From the NCBI RefSeq assembly GCF_002358085.1, contig NZ_NTJD01000003.1:124001-188000 (forward strand): a stretch of DNA of 64,000 nucleotides, read 5' to 3'. The position numbers and the translations under genes are program-made. Below are positions 1-9,555 of this stretch, in pieces. The number at the start of each line of letters is the position of its first letter. Position 1 is the first letter of the stretch. Origin of the DNA: Pseudothioclava arenosa (GTDB lineage: Bacteria; Pseudomonadota; Alphaproteobacteria; Rhodobacterales; Rhodobacteraceae). The notes under the pieces are model-generated. The model searched no databases, was not told the DNA's origin, and saw only the letters and a program-made list of their open reading frames with translations.

Positions 1-1520
1 GTCATCGCATAGCCCTTCAGCCAGCGCGAGCGCTGCTTGATCCAGGGCAGGGTGCGGCAGTTGGCCTCTTCGTGGGTGACGGTGTCGACCAGCTCGGTGC
101 GCAGCCCGTGGCGCGCGAGGCGGATGCCGAGGTCCGCATCTTCGGTGACGTTATGCGCGTCCCATCCCCCCAGCGCCTCCAGCGCCGCGCGGCGAAAGAA
201 CAGCGTCGTGCCGCCGAGCGGGATCACGAAGCCCAGCCGCGCGATGCCGGGCAGGAACACCCGGAACCAGGCAGCGTATTCGATGGTGAAGCAGCGCGCG
301 AGCCAGTTGGTGCGCGGGTTGTAGTAATCGAGCCGCCCCTGCAGGCAGGCGACCTCTGGGGCGGCATGGGCGAAGTGGCGCGCGACTTTGTGGAGTTGCT
401 CGGGCTCGGGCGCGTCTTCGGCGTCATAGACCCCGATGATCGTGCCGCGGCAGAAGCTCAGCGCATAGTTCAGCGCGCGCGGCTTGGTCTGGATCGGGCC
501 GGTCGGCACCGTCACCACCCGCATCCAGCGTGGCAGCCGGCTTTGCGCCAGCGCGTTGCGCGTCATCAGGTCGTCTTCTTCGACCACCAGCAGGATATCC
601 AGCAGCTCGCGCGGATAGTCGAGCCGCCCGAGCCGCTCAATCAACCGCCCGGCGATGTCGCGTTCATGGAACAGCGGCACCATCACCGAGATGATCGGCA
701 GGCGGGGCAGGGGCCGCGCAGGCGCTTGCTGCCGGCTCAGGTGGCGGGCGCGAAACTCGGCCAGGAAGGCCGCGGTCTTGAGCCCCTGCGACAGCACCAG
801 CGTCAGCATCAGCCAGCCGAAGAGCAGCGCAAACACCTCGATCGGCGCCAGCATCAGCCCGATCAGCGCGAGGCTCAGCACCGCCAGCGCCAGCCGCGAG
901 GCGCGCGCTTCGTTGCGCGTACGGCAGGACTTCTCTGGATCGACCTTGGTCTCGGCACGGCGGATCAGCGCGGTCTGGCGCCGCGCCAGCAGGCTGTCGT
1001 GGATGTCGCGCTCGGGGGCGAGCACCATGCGATAGGGCGCGAACCGTGCGGGCAGGCGGGCGCGCAGCGCGGCGAAGTCTTCGGGGCGCGCGGTGGCGAT
1101 CAGCGTCGTGCCGCCGATCTGGCGCCACGGAACCATGCTCTCGGTCAGGCAGGTTTCGGGGCCGATCGCGTCGATCAGGCGCGGATCGGGGGCCTCGGCG
1201 TAAAGGTCGACTACCGCGGCCTTCCATTGCCGCGCGAGCCCCGCCATCAGCGCGGTTTCCGTCACCCAGCCATGGGCCAGCAGGATGTCGCCCAGCCGCA
1301 CGTCCTGCCGGTTGCGGATCGCCAGCGCCTTGAGCAGGTCGCCGGGGCTGATCGCCTCCATCTCAAGCAGGATCTGACCCAGCGGCGTGCGCCCGGGCTG
1401 GGGGCGGGGCGTCGTGGTCTCGGTGGAGGTCAGGCCGGGGCGGTTGAGAAAGACCGAAAGCGAAATCGGCGCGGCCTCGGCGTTGAGGCTCGGAACGATT
1501 CTGTGCTGCGCGTCGGCCAT
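1..1520 (-). CDS. Membrane glycosyltransferase family 2 with N-terminal MshEN-like domain (3' end cut by window)
   Basis: The visible 506 residues read from an ATG at 1520 to the window edge with no stop. Residues about 45-160 resemble the N-terminal domain of type II secretion ATPases (MshEN, often c-di-GMP binding). Two membrane segments follow near 210-250. A GT-A glycosyltransferase domain then has ISVMVPLFHE, a DAED metal site, EDADLGIRL, and QRSRW just before the edge, matching the QxxRW motif of processive GT2 enzymes. NfrB and related exopolysaccharide synthases have this plan. The acceptor sugar and polymer are not predictable. The C-terminal membrane part lies outside the window. 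Confidence 0.82.
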   Translation of the reverse strand, partial: MADAQHRIVPSLNAEAAPISLSVFLNRPGLTSTETTTPRPQPGRTPLGQILLEMEAISPGDLLKALAIRNRQDVRLGDILLAHGWVTETALMAGLARQWKAAVVDLYAEAPDPRLIDAIGPETCLTESMVPWRQIGGTTLIATARPEDFAALRARLPARFAPYRMVLAPERDIHDSLLARRQTALIRRAETKVDPEKSCRTRNEARASRLALAVLSLALIGLMLAPIEVFALLFGWLMLTLVLSQGLKTAAFLAEFRARHLSRQQAPARPLPRLPIISVMVPLFHERDIAGRLIERLGRLDYPRELLDILLVVEEDDLMTRNALAQSRLPRWMRVVTVPTGPIQTKPRALNYALSFCRGTIIGVYDAEDAPEPEQLHKVARHFAHAAPEVACLQGRLDYYNPRTNWLARCFTIEYAAWFRVFLPGIARLGFVIPLGGTTLFFRRAALEALGGWDAHNVTEDADLGIRLARHGLRTELVDTVTHEEANCRTLPWIKQRSRWLKGYAM

Positions 1521-1661
1521 GGCTCGCCCCCGATTAACCTTGGCAGAGTGACGATGCGAAGGTTAATGGCGCGTTAACGAAACCGGGCAAATCCACGACC
1601 ATCGCGCGGCTTTCGCCGCGGCGACGGAACGTGTCACGAACGTTTGGTTAATGGGGCGCGA

Positions 1662-2828
1662 TCAGCCGGCCTTGCGCGCGCGCATCGCCTGGGCAAAGCG
1701 CTCGAACAGGTAGAAGCTGTCTTGCGGGCCGGGGCTCGCTTCGGGGTGGTGCTGCACCGAGAAGACCGGGCGGTCGTTCATCTTGATACCGCAGTTCGAG
1801 CCATCGAACAGCGAGACATGGGTCTCGGCCACGCCCTCGGGCAAGGTCTGCGCATCGACCGCGAACCCGTGGTTCATCGAGGTGATCTCGACCTTGCCGG
1901 TCTCGGTGTCTTTCACCGGGTGGTTCGCGCCGTGGTGGCCGTGGTTCATCTTGATCGTGGTCGCCCCCAGCGCCAGCGCCAGCATCTGGTGGCCAAGGCA
2001 GATGCCGAAGACCGGCAGGTCGGTCTTCAGGACTTCCTGGATCATCGGCACGGCATAGGTGCCGGTCGCCGCGGGGTCGCCCGGGCCGTTCGAGAGGAAC
2101 ACGCCATCGGGATTATGCGCGAGCACCTCTTCGGCGGTCGCGGTCGCGGGCAGCACCGTCACGTCGCAGCCCGCCGAGGCGAGGCAGCGCAGGATATTGC
2201 GTTTCGCGCCGTAGTCGATCGCCACGACCTTGAGGTCGGGGTTTTCGACGGGCTGGTAGCCTTCGGGCCAGGCCCAGCGTTTCTCGTTCCAGTGATAGCT
2301 TTGCGCGCAGGTCACGTCCTTGGCAAGGTCAAGCCCGACGAGGCCCGACCAGTCGCGTGCTTTCTTGACCAGCGCCTCGATGTCGAAATTGCCGTTCGGA
2401 TCATGGGCGATGGCCACGTTCGGCGCGCCCTGCTGGCGGATGGCGCGGGTCAGCCGGCGGGTGTCAACGCCGCCAATGCCGATGCGGCCGGTCTTTTCCA
2501 GCCATTGCACCAGATCGCTCGTCGCGCGCCAGTTCGAAGGCTCGGTCGGGTCCCATTTCACCACGAGGCCCGCCGCCACCGGATCGCCGGTCTCGTCGTC
2601 TTCGGGGTTCACGCCCACGTTGCCGATATGCGGGAAGGTGAAGGTCACCACCTGGCCCGCGTAGGACGGGTCGGTCATGATTTCCTGATAGCCGGTCATC
2701 GCGGTATTGAAGACCAGCTCGGCCACCGTCTCGCCGGTGGCGCCGAACCCATGTCCGTAGAACAACTGCCCATCTGCAAGCGCGATCAGCGCTGTGGGTT
2801 TCTCGGATGCTTTCTGGCTTGCAGGCAT
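1662..2828 (-). CDS. carA: Carbamoyl-phosphate synthase small subunit
   Basis: This 388-residue protein is the glutaminase subunit of carbamoyl-phosphate synthase. It hydrolyses glutamine and passes ammonia to CarB for arginine and pyrimidine synthesis in the cytoplasm. The N-terminal CPSase domain starts ALIALADGQLFYG. The class I amidotransferase domain has the nucleophile in FGICLGHQ and the His-Glu pair in HHPEASPGP. Its length is normal for the family. It is monocistronic here, with no carB nearby, as is usual in alphaproteobacteria. The 165 bp upstream are AT-rich and shared with the divergent YqeY gene, so the two promoters face each other. Confidence 0.97.
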   Translation of the reverse strand: MPASQKASEKPTALIALADGQLFYGHGFGATGETVAELVFNTAMTGYQEIMTDPSYAGQVVTFTFPHIGNVGVNPEDDETGDPVAAGLVVKWDPTEPSNWRATSDLVQWLEKTGRIGIGGVDTRRLTRAIRQQGAPNVAIAHDPNGNFDIEALVKKARDWSGLVGLDLAKDVTCAQSYHWNEKRWAWPEGYQPVENPDLKVVAIDYGAKRNILRCLASAGCDVTVLPATATAEEVLAHNPDGVFLSNGPGDPAATGTYAVPMIQEVLKTDLPVFGICLGHQMLALALGATTIKMNHGHHGANHPVKDTETGKVEITSMNHGFAVDAQTLPEGVAETHVSLFDGSNCGIKMNDRPVFSVQHHPEASPGPQDSFYLFERFAQAMRARKAG

Positions 2829-2993
2829 GGCGCGACTCCCCGGGGCAAAATCCGTGGGAAACTAGGCGCCTGGGGCGGACTGGTCAAGGGGGGTCAGGAT
2901 AATATTGAAATCGTTTAATATCAATAACTTAGAAATATTGTGCCGCGACGCGCTTTTGGCTATTGTGGCCACTCGTGTTCACAAAGGGGCCGA

Positions 2994-3458
2994 ATGCACA
3001 TGGAAATCAAGGAACGGATCGCGGCGAAGCTGAAAGACGCGATGCGGGCGAAAGAGGCCGACCGGCTCTCGACGCTGCGCCTGATCAACGCCGCCATCAA
3101 GGACCGCGAGATCGCGCTGCGTGGCGAGGGCGACGGGGGCGAGCTGTCGGATGCCGATGTGCTGGCGATTCTCGGCAAGATGGTCAAGCAACGTCAGGAA
3201 TCGGCGCGCGCCTATGAAGAGGGCGGACGGCTGGAACTGGCGGAAAAGGAACTCGCCGAGGTCACCGTGATCGAGGAATTCCTGCCGCGCCAGCTTGATC
3301 CCTCGGAAGTCGAGGCCGCGATCAAGGCCGCGATCGAAAAGGTCGGGGCCAGCTCGATCCGCGACATGGGCCGGGTGATGGGCGAGCTCAAGGGCAAATA
3401 TACCGGTCAGATGGATTTCGGCGCGGTTGGCCCGAAGGTCAAAGACCTGCTGGGCTGA
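2994..3458 (+). CDS. GatB/YqeY domain-containing protein
   Basis: This is a 154-residue YqeY-family protein related to the C-terminal helical domain of the amidotransferase subunit GatB. It opens with KERIAAKLKDAMRAKEADRL and keeps the typical EFLPRQL segment. Members are thought to interact with tRNA or aminoacyl-tRNA systems, but the role is not settled. The ATG at 2994 has an AAAGGGG ribosome site 4 nt upstream. A second in-frame ATG at 3000 is nearly as good. The gene is divergent from carA, an arrangement commonly seen in Rhodobacteraceae. Confidence 0.9.
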   Translation: MHMEIKERIAAKLKDAMRAKEADRLSTLRLINAAIKDREIALRGEGDGGELSDADVLAILGKMVKQRQESARAYEEGGRLELAEKELAEVTVIEEFLPRQLDPSEVEAAIKAAIEKVGASSIRDMGRVMGELKGKYTGQMDFGAVGPKVKDLLG

Positions 3459-3482
3459 GCGGATCGCAATCGCGACTTTTTT

Positions 3483-3507
3483 GGGGGGGGCTTCGGCCCC
3501 CCTTTTG
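3483..3507 (+). terminator. Rho-independent terminator after the YqeY gene
   Basis: A GGGGGGC stem closes with a TTCG tetraloop and GCCCCCC, followed by TTTT. It sits 25 bp after the YqeY stop. Confidence 0.85.
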
Positions 3508-3544
3508 CGTATTTGGGCCAAGAAGAAACGGATGCTCTTTCACT

Positions 3545-3570
3545 GAGCCGAAAATACTCCGGGGGTGAAT
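3545..3570. repeat. Extragenic 26-bp repeat, copy 1
   Basis: This 26-bp element begins GAGCCGAAAATACTCCGGGG and ends GTGAAT. It matches 24 of 26 positions with an element at 16170-16195. Both copies lie in 3' intergenic space next to GC hairpins. Here the hairpin is GGGGGC-AGA-GCCCCC followed by TT at about 3589-3602. Confidence 0.7.
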
Positions 3571-3609
3571 TTGCCGGCAGGCAAAGAGGGGGCAGAGCCC
3601 CCTTGTCGC

Positions 3610-4104
3610 TCAGGGGTTCGGTGTGCGCGCGACCGAGAGGCGCTCTTGCAGTTCGCCATGCAGGCGGCGGCGCTCCTCGGGGGTGAGGAAGGCGCCGATC
3701 TCGACGGGGCGGGGGCCGCCGGTTAGGGTCAGGTAATCGGGGACGGGGCCGCCGCTGTGGTGGATCTCGACGCGGACCCAATGCGGATTGCCCTGCCAGT
3801 CGCGGCGCGGCCGTTTCGGGTCGTGGCGGCTGAGTGTGACCTGTTCGGAGGTGATCTCAAGGCGTTCGAGCACCTCGCCGCTGCGATAGCTGTGCGAGAG
3901 CGCCCACCAGATCCCGGCAACGGTCAGCGCGAGAAACGGCAGCAGCGCCCAGAGCACCACCGAGCCGGTCACCGCCAGCGCGGGCAGGGCGAGGAACAGG
4001 GCGGTGGCGCCGATGAACAGCACGAAGCCTTTCTTCGGCAGGGAGCGGAACGGCCAGAGTTCGAGCCGCTGTGTCGCTGGGGCATCGGTCCATTGATAGG
4101 GCAT
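3610..4104 (-). CDS. DUF2244 domain membrane protein
   Basis: This 164-residue protein has two adjacent membrane helices near residues 28-70 and a soluble C-terminal beta-rich part with DPKRPRRDWQGNPHWVRVEI, which is the DUF2244 pattern. The function is unknown. The family is common in alphaproteobacteria and is often found near respiratory genes, as here downstream of ctaD. The ATG at 4104 places the start 74 bp after the ctaD stop, beyond a terminator, so it probably has its own promoter. Confidence 0.85.
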   Translation of the reverse strand: MPYQWTDAPATQRLELWPFRSLPKKGFVLFIGATALFLALPALAVTGSVVLWALLPFLALTVAGIWWALSHSYRSGEVLERLEITSEQVTLSRHDPKRPRRDWQGNPHWVRVEIHHSGGPVPDYLTLTGGPRPVEIGAFLTPEERRRLHGELQERLSVARTPNP

Positions 4105-4138
4105 GGGTCCGGGTCGGCGAAAATGGGGGGCGCAAATG

Positions 4139-4165
4139 AAAACCCCGGGCCGAGGCCCGGGGTTT
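4139..4165 (-). terminator. Rho-independent terminator after ctaD
   Basis: An 11-bp perfect stem (AACCCCGGGCC with GGCCCGGGGTT, 2-nt loop) is followed on the minus strand by TTTT. It lies 14 bp after the ctaD stop. Confidence 0.85.
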
Positions 4166-4178
4166 CTTGTGTCAGGCC

Positions 4179-5954
<1,776 letters not shown>

Positions 5955-5988
5955 TCACACCTCGGTCGGTCGTGGCCGCTGCGCATGC

Positions 5989-6014
5989 AAAAAGGGCGCC
6001 CGAAGGCGCCCTTT
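5989..6014 (-). terminator. Rho-independent terminator after cycA
   Basis: AAAGGGCGCC and GGCGCCCTTT pair around a 4-nt loop, with a run of five T on the minus strand side. It separates cycA from ctaD transcription. Confidence 0.85.
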
Positions 6015-6040
6015 GACCGATCCGAAAGGGATCAGATGGG

Positions 6041-6472
6041 TTATTGAGCCGCGGCTTCCGGCGCCGGGGCGACCGAGGCCAGGTAGGCTGCGATGTCTTC
6101 CTGGTGATCTTTCTGCTTGTGGGTCATGCCCGACTTGGCCTTGGCGTCGCCGGTCTTTTCGATCAGCCAGGCTTTCGGGTCGGCCATGTAAGCGGCCAGT
6201 TCGGCCTCGTCCCAGACCATGCCGGTGGCGCCGACGGCCACGATCGAGTCCTTGTATTTGAAGCCTTCGACCGAAGCGACCTGACGGCCGACGACGCCGT
6301 AGAGGTTCGGGCCGGTTTTGCCGCCTTTGTAGATCTCGGTGCCATCGGGGGCCACGATCATGTGGCAGGCCTTGCACTTCTTGAAGTTTTCTTCGCCTTC
6401 CGCGGCGTCACCGGCAAAAACCGGGGCGGCAAGCGCGAGAGTGGCGAGGGCGGCAATCAGGCTGGTCTTCAT
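6041..6472 (-). CDS. cycA: Cytochrome c2 / c550, soluble periplasmic electron carrier
   Basis: This 143-residue class I cytochrome c has a 19-residue Sec signal ending VFAG. The heme site is CKACH in FKKCKACHMIVAPDGTE, and GGKTGPNLYGVVGR follows, as in Rhodobacter cytochrome c2 and Paracoccus c550. The distal methionine is probably the one in KSGMTHK. It carries electrons from the bc1 complex to the oxidase and, in phototrophs, to the reaction centre. The neighbouring ctaD encodes its likely electron acceptor. Transcription is on the minus strand with its own terminator. Confidence 0.95.
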   Translation of the reverse strand: MKTSLIAALATLALAAPVFAGDAAEGEENFKKCKACHMIVAPDGTEIYKGGKTGPNLYGVVGRQVASVEGFKYKDSIVAVGATGMVWDEAELAAYMADPKAWLIEKTGDAKAKSGMTHKQKDHQEDIAAYLASVAPAPEAAAQ

Positions 6473-6601
6473 CGCTGTATCCTTATTTAGGAACTCGACC
6501 CCCTCCCAAGGGGCCATCGATTGCGCAGATAGTCTGCGTCGAATGCTTCTAACACGGGGCAAAAGGTCGCGTCACGGGAGAATCGGGCCAATTTTCCCCG
6601 A

Positions 6602-7249
6602 TCAGGCGAAGAACTGCCCGAACTTTAGTCGTAGGGCGGTGTCGAGGTCGTCCATCGTCACCGGCAGACCCAGATCGACCAGCGAGGTTACACCGTGCTC
6701 GCGGATGCCGCAGGGCACGATGCCCTGGAAATGGCTCAGGTCCGGTTCGACATTGATCGAGATGCCGTGGAAGCTGACCCATTTGCGCAGCTTCACCCCG
6801 ATCGCGGCGATCTTGTCTTCGCGCGGGCTGCCGTCAAGGTTCGGCGCCTTGTCGGGGCGGGTGACCCAGACCCCGACGCGACCCTCGCGGATCTCGCCCT
6901 TGATGTTGAACTCGGCCAGCGCGGCGATCACCCAGCCCTCGAGCGCGGCGACGAAGGCGCGCACGTCGCGCCCGCGCTTGTTCAGGTCGAGCATGACATA
7001 GATGATGCGCTGGCCCGGCCCGTGATAGGTATACTGCCCGCCGCGCCCGGCCTCGTAGACGGGGAAACGGTCGGGATCGACCAGATCGGCGGGCTTCGCC
7101 GAGGTGCCGGCGGTGTAAAGCGGCGGATGTTCGAGCAGCCAGATCGCCTCTTCGGCCTCGCCGCGCGCAATCGCGCCCGCGCGTGCCTCCATGAAGGCAA
7201 GCGCCTCTTCATAGGGCACCAGCCCGTCGGAATGGATCCATTCGACCAT
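6602..7249 (-). CDS. lipB: Lipoyl(octanoyl) transferase
   Basis: This 215-residue enzyme moves octanoyl from acyl carrier protein to the lipoyl domains of 2-oxoacid dehydrogenases and GcvH. The family motifs are [13 protein letters not shown], the catalytic lysine region [16 protein letters not shown], and the nucleophilic cysteine in [12 protein letters not shown]. The start [10 protein letters not shown] is preferred because the preceding in-frame stretch is unlike the family. It is cytoplasmic and sits upstream of cycA in the same orientation, separated by 129 bp. Confidence 0.96.
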   Translation of the reverse strand: MVEWIHSDGLVPYEEALAFMEARAGAIARGEAEEAIWLLEHPPLYTAGTSAKPADLVDPDRFPVYEAGRGGQYTYHGPGQRIIYVMLDLNKRGRDVRAFVAALEGWVIAALAEFNIKGEIREGRVGVWVTRPDKAPNLDGSPREDKIAAIGVKLRKWVSFHGISINVEPDLSHFQGIVPCGIREHGVTSLVDLGLPVTMDDLDTALRLKFGQFFA

Positions 7250-7416
7250 CTGCGCCTCCGCCTGCGAAAACCCGTTCGGGTTAGAACAACAAAGCCCTTG
7301 CCTCAAGCGCCTTTTGGGAGAAGACTTTCGGCAATCAATTTGAGGCAGCCCAGTTCACGGGCCAATATTTAAAAACCTGACCTCGGGCAGCCGTGTTATT
7401 TCGACGGGAGGTCGTG

Positions 7417-9126
7417 ATGTTGAAGAAATCCGTTGTGGGCGGCGTGGTGTCGCTCGGAGTCATTTTTGGGCCCGTGCAGCCGGTTCTGGCAGGTGGGGGC
7501 GATGTCGTCGGCGGCATCATCGGGGGGATCATCGGCGGCGCGATCGTCAATGAAGCCTCCAAGAATCGCGCCAAGCCGCGCACCGTCGCGCGCCCGAGCA
7601 CCAGCTCCTACCAGCGCGAACAGAACCGGGAGGCGCAGACCGCGCTGAACTATTTCGGCTATCCGGCGGGCACGCCGGACGGGGTGATGGGCGCGAAGTC
7701 GCGTGCGGCGGTGTCGCAATACCAGATGCTTTTGGGCTATCCGGCGACCGGCCAGCTGACCGAGGCGGAGCGGATGATCCTCGTCACAGCCTATCAGCGC
7801 GCGATGATCGGCGGGCCGCAGGTGCAGCAGGTGATGGCCGGGCCGCAGGGGCCGCGCGGGATGCTTCTGAAGCAGCGCGACGAGATGGCGGGTGGCACGG
7901 GCGCGACCTATGCCGGGTCCTACGGTGGCTTGCCGCCCGAGGTCTCGCAGGCGGTCGACGAGATCGCACGCAACTCGAATGTCGAGCCGATGCAGCTGAT
8001 CCAGCGCGCGGGCTTCATCCAGCTGGCCGACCTGAACATGGACGGGCGCACCGATTATCTTGTCGATACCTCGGTGACGGGCTCGGGCTTCTGGTGCAAC
8101 GGTCCGGCCTGCACGGTGCGGGTCTTTGCCTCGACGCCGCAGGGCTATCAGCGCAATGACTTCCAGATCGCGGGGGCGACGCCCGCGAGCTTCTCGTGCC
8201 AGCATGGCCTGTGCCAGATCGCGGCGCCGGGCGCGGGCGCGCCGGTGACGGCGGCTCCGGCCGTGCCGCCCGCGCCGAGCCTGCCGCCCGCGACGATGGC
8301 GACCGCACCGCAACCTGCGATGCCGGGCTTCGGCGCGCAGCTTGCCGCGGCCACGCCCCCCGCCGCGCCGTCGATGCCCTCCTTTGGGGCTGCGATCGCG
8401 CCGGTCGAGGTGACGCTGAGCGCGCATTGCGCCGATGTGTCGGCCCGCACCGGGCAGGCCGGTGGGCTGCAGACAGTCGCCGCGATGAGCGATCCGGCGC
8501 AGGCGTTGGGCGAGCAATTCTGCCTTGCGCGCGATGCCGCCGTGGCCGAGGGCGAGGGCATCCTCGCGCAGGTCCAGGGCTTCACGCCCGCGCAGATCTC
8601 GCAGCAATGCGGTGATTTCGGCGCGCTTCTGGCCGATCAGGTGGCGCTGCTGCCGGGCACCGCGCGCGATGACATGATCGCCTCGGTGCAGGGTTTCGTG
8701 GCCGGTTCGGGCATGGACGAGGCGCAGATCGCGGGCACGGCCAAGGTCTGCCTCGGGGTCGGGCTGCGCGACGACCAGATGCCGGTGGCGCTGGGCTCGG
8801 CGCTGGTGCTCGCCGGAACGGGCAACATGGTCTATGCGGAGCTGGTTGCCCACCACCTGAGCGCCGGGATCGGCACCGAGAAGAGCGCCGATCTGGCGCT
8901 GGAATGGTACGATCTGGCAGCGAATGCGCATGAGGCGGGCCAGATGCCCGAATTCTCCGGCGACGAGGCCGGGCGCATGCAGCTGATCCATCAGGCGGCG
9001 ATGGCGATGGCTGGCCGGGCCGAGGCGCCGGTGGCCAAGCCGGTGCCGGTCGCGGCGACGGCTTCGGCGCTGATGAACGGGATCTCGGGGATCGGCAAGG
9101 CGGCAACTTCGCTGGGGTCGCAATAA
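7417..9126 (+). CDS. Secreted peptidoglycan-binding-domain protein
   Basis: This 569-residue protein begins with a signal peptide (cleavage near VLAG-GGD), then a glycine-rich hydrophobic stretch (GGIIGGIIGGAIV). A peptidoglycan-binding type 1 domain covers about residues 60-120 (AQTALNYFGYPAGTPDGVMG). A Pro/Ala-rich linker near 270-330 leads to a Cys-containing helical C-terminal region of no recognised family. GGGAGG sits 5 nt before the ATG. Its role in the cell envelope is inferred from the domain and the signal. The start at 7393 would lengthen the N-terminus ahead of the signal and is rejected. Confidence 0.8.
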   Translation: MLKKSVVGGVVSLGVIFGPVQPVLAGGGDVVGGIIGGIIGGAIVNEASKNRAKPRTVARPSTSSYQREQNREAQTALNYFGYPAGTPDGVMGAKSRAAVSQYQMLLGYPATGQLTEAERMILVTAYQRAMIGGPQVQQVMAGPQGPRGMLLKQRDEMAGGTGATYAGSYGGLPPEVSQAVDEIARNSNVEPMQLIQRAGFIQLADLNMDGRTDYLVDTSVTGSGFWCNGPACTVRVFASTPQGYQRNDFQIAGATPASFSCQHGLCQIAAPGAGAPVTAAPAVPPAPSLPPATMATAPQPAMPGFGAQLAAATPPAAPSMPSFGAAIAPVEVTLSAHCADVSARTGQAGGLQTVAAMSDPAQALGEQFCLARDAAVAEGEGILAQVQGFTPAQISQQCGDFGALLADQVALLPGTARDDMIASVQGFVAGSGMDEAQIAGTAKVCLGVGLRDDQMPVALGSALVLAGTGNMVYAELVAHHLSAGIGTEKSADLALEWYDLAANAHEAGQMPEFSGDEAGRMQLIHQAAMAMAGRAEAPVAKPVPVAATASALMNGISGIGKAATSLGSQ

Positions 9127-9150
9127 TCGCGGCCAATGGATGATATGGGG

Positions 9151-9172
9151 CGGGGGCTTCGGCCCCCGTTTC
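9151..9172 (+). terminator. Terminator after the peptidoglycan-binding protein
   Basis: CGGGGGC-TTCG-GCCCCCG hairpin followed by TTTCCTGTTT. Confidence 0.75.
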
Positions 9173-9270
9173 CTGTTTGAGGGCGCACAAAATTTTTCCC
9201 GCCATCCCCAAATACCCCCTTTTCTTCCCCGCGGCCTTTGGCTAATACCCCGCCACCAAGCCAAGGCAGT

Positions 9271-9357
9271 GCGGTCGTGGCGGAATTGGTAGACGCGCAG
9301 CGTTGAGGTCGCTGTGGGGTAACTCCCGTGGAAGTTCGAGTCTTCTCGACCGCACCA
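9271..9357 (+). tRNA. tRNA-Leu (anticodon GAG)
   Basis: The 87-nt cloverleaf has acceptor stem GCGGTCG/CGACCGC, discriminator A and encoded CCA. The anticodon stem CAGCG/CGCTG holds loop TTGAGGT (anticodon GAG at 9305-9307), and the T-arm is GTTCGAGTC. The long variable arm fits a class II leucine tRNA reading CTC/CTT. Confidence 0.96.
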
Positions 9358-9374
9358 ATGGCTTAAAGCCGCGA

Positions 9375-9400
9375 AAGCCCGGGCCCTCGTGCCCGGGCTT
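9375..9400 (+). terminator. Hairpin terminator after tRNA-Leu
   Basis: AAGCCCGGGC pairs perfectly with GCCCGGGCTT around a 6-nt loop, 17 bp after the tRNA. Only a weak T tract follows. Confidence 0.65.
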
Positions 9401-9555
9401 CGTCGTTTCCGGGGCGCGCGTCCGGGACGACCGCCTTTTCCGAAAATTGAATCGATTTTTCGCGGCGAAGGCCTCGCCCGCATTAACCCGAATTTTCGGC
9501 CTGTCTTGCCATGCTCGCCGTGATCCCGATGGCCGGGCGGAGGCGGCAGGGCGCG

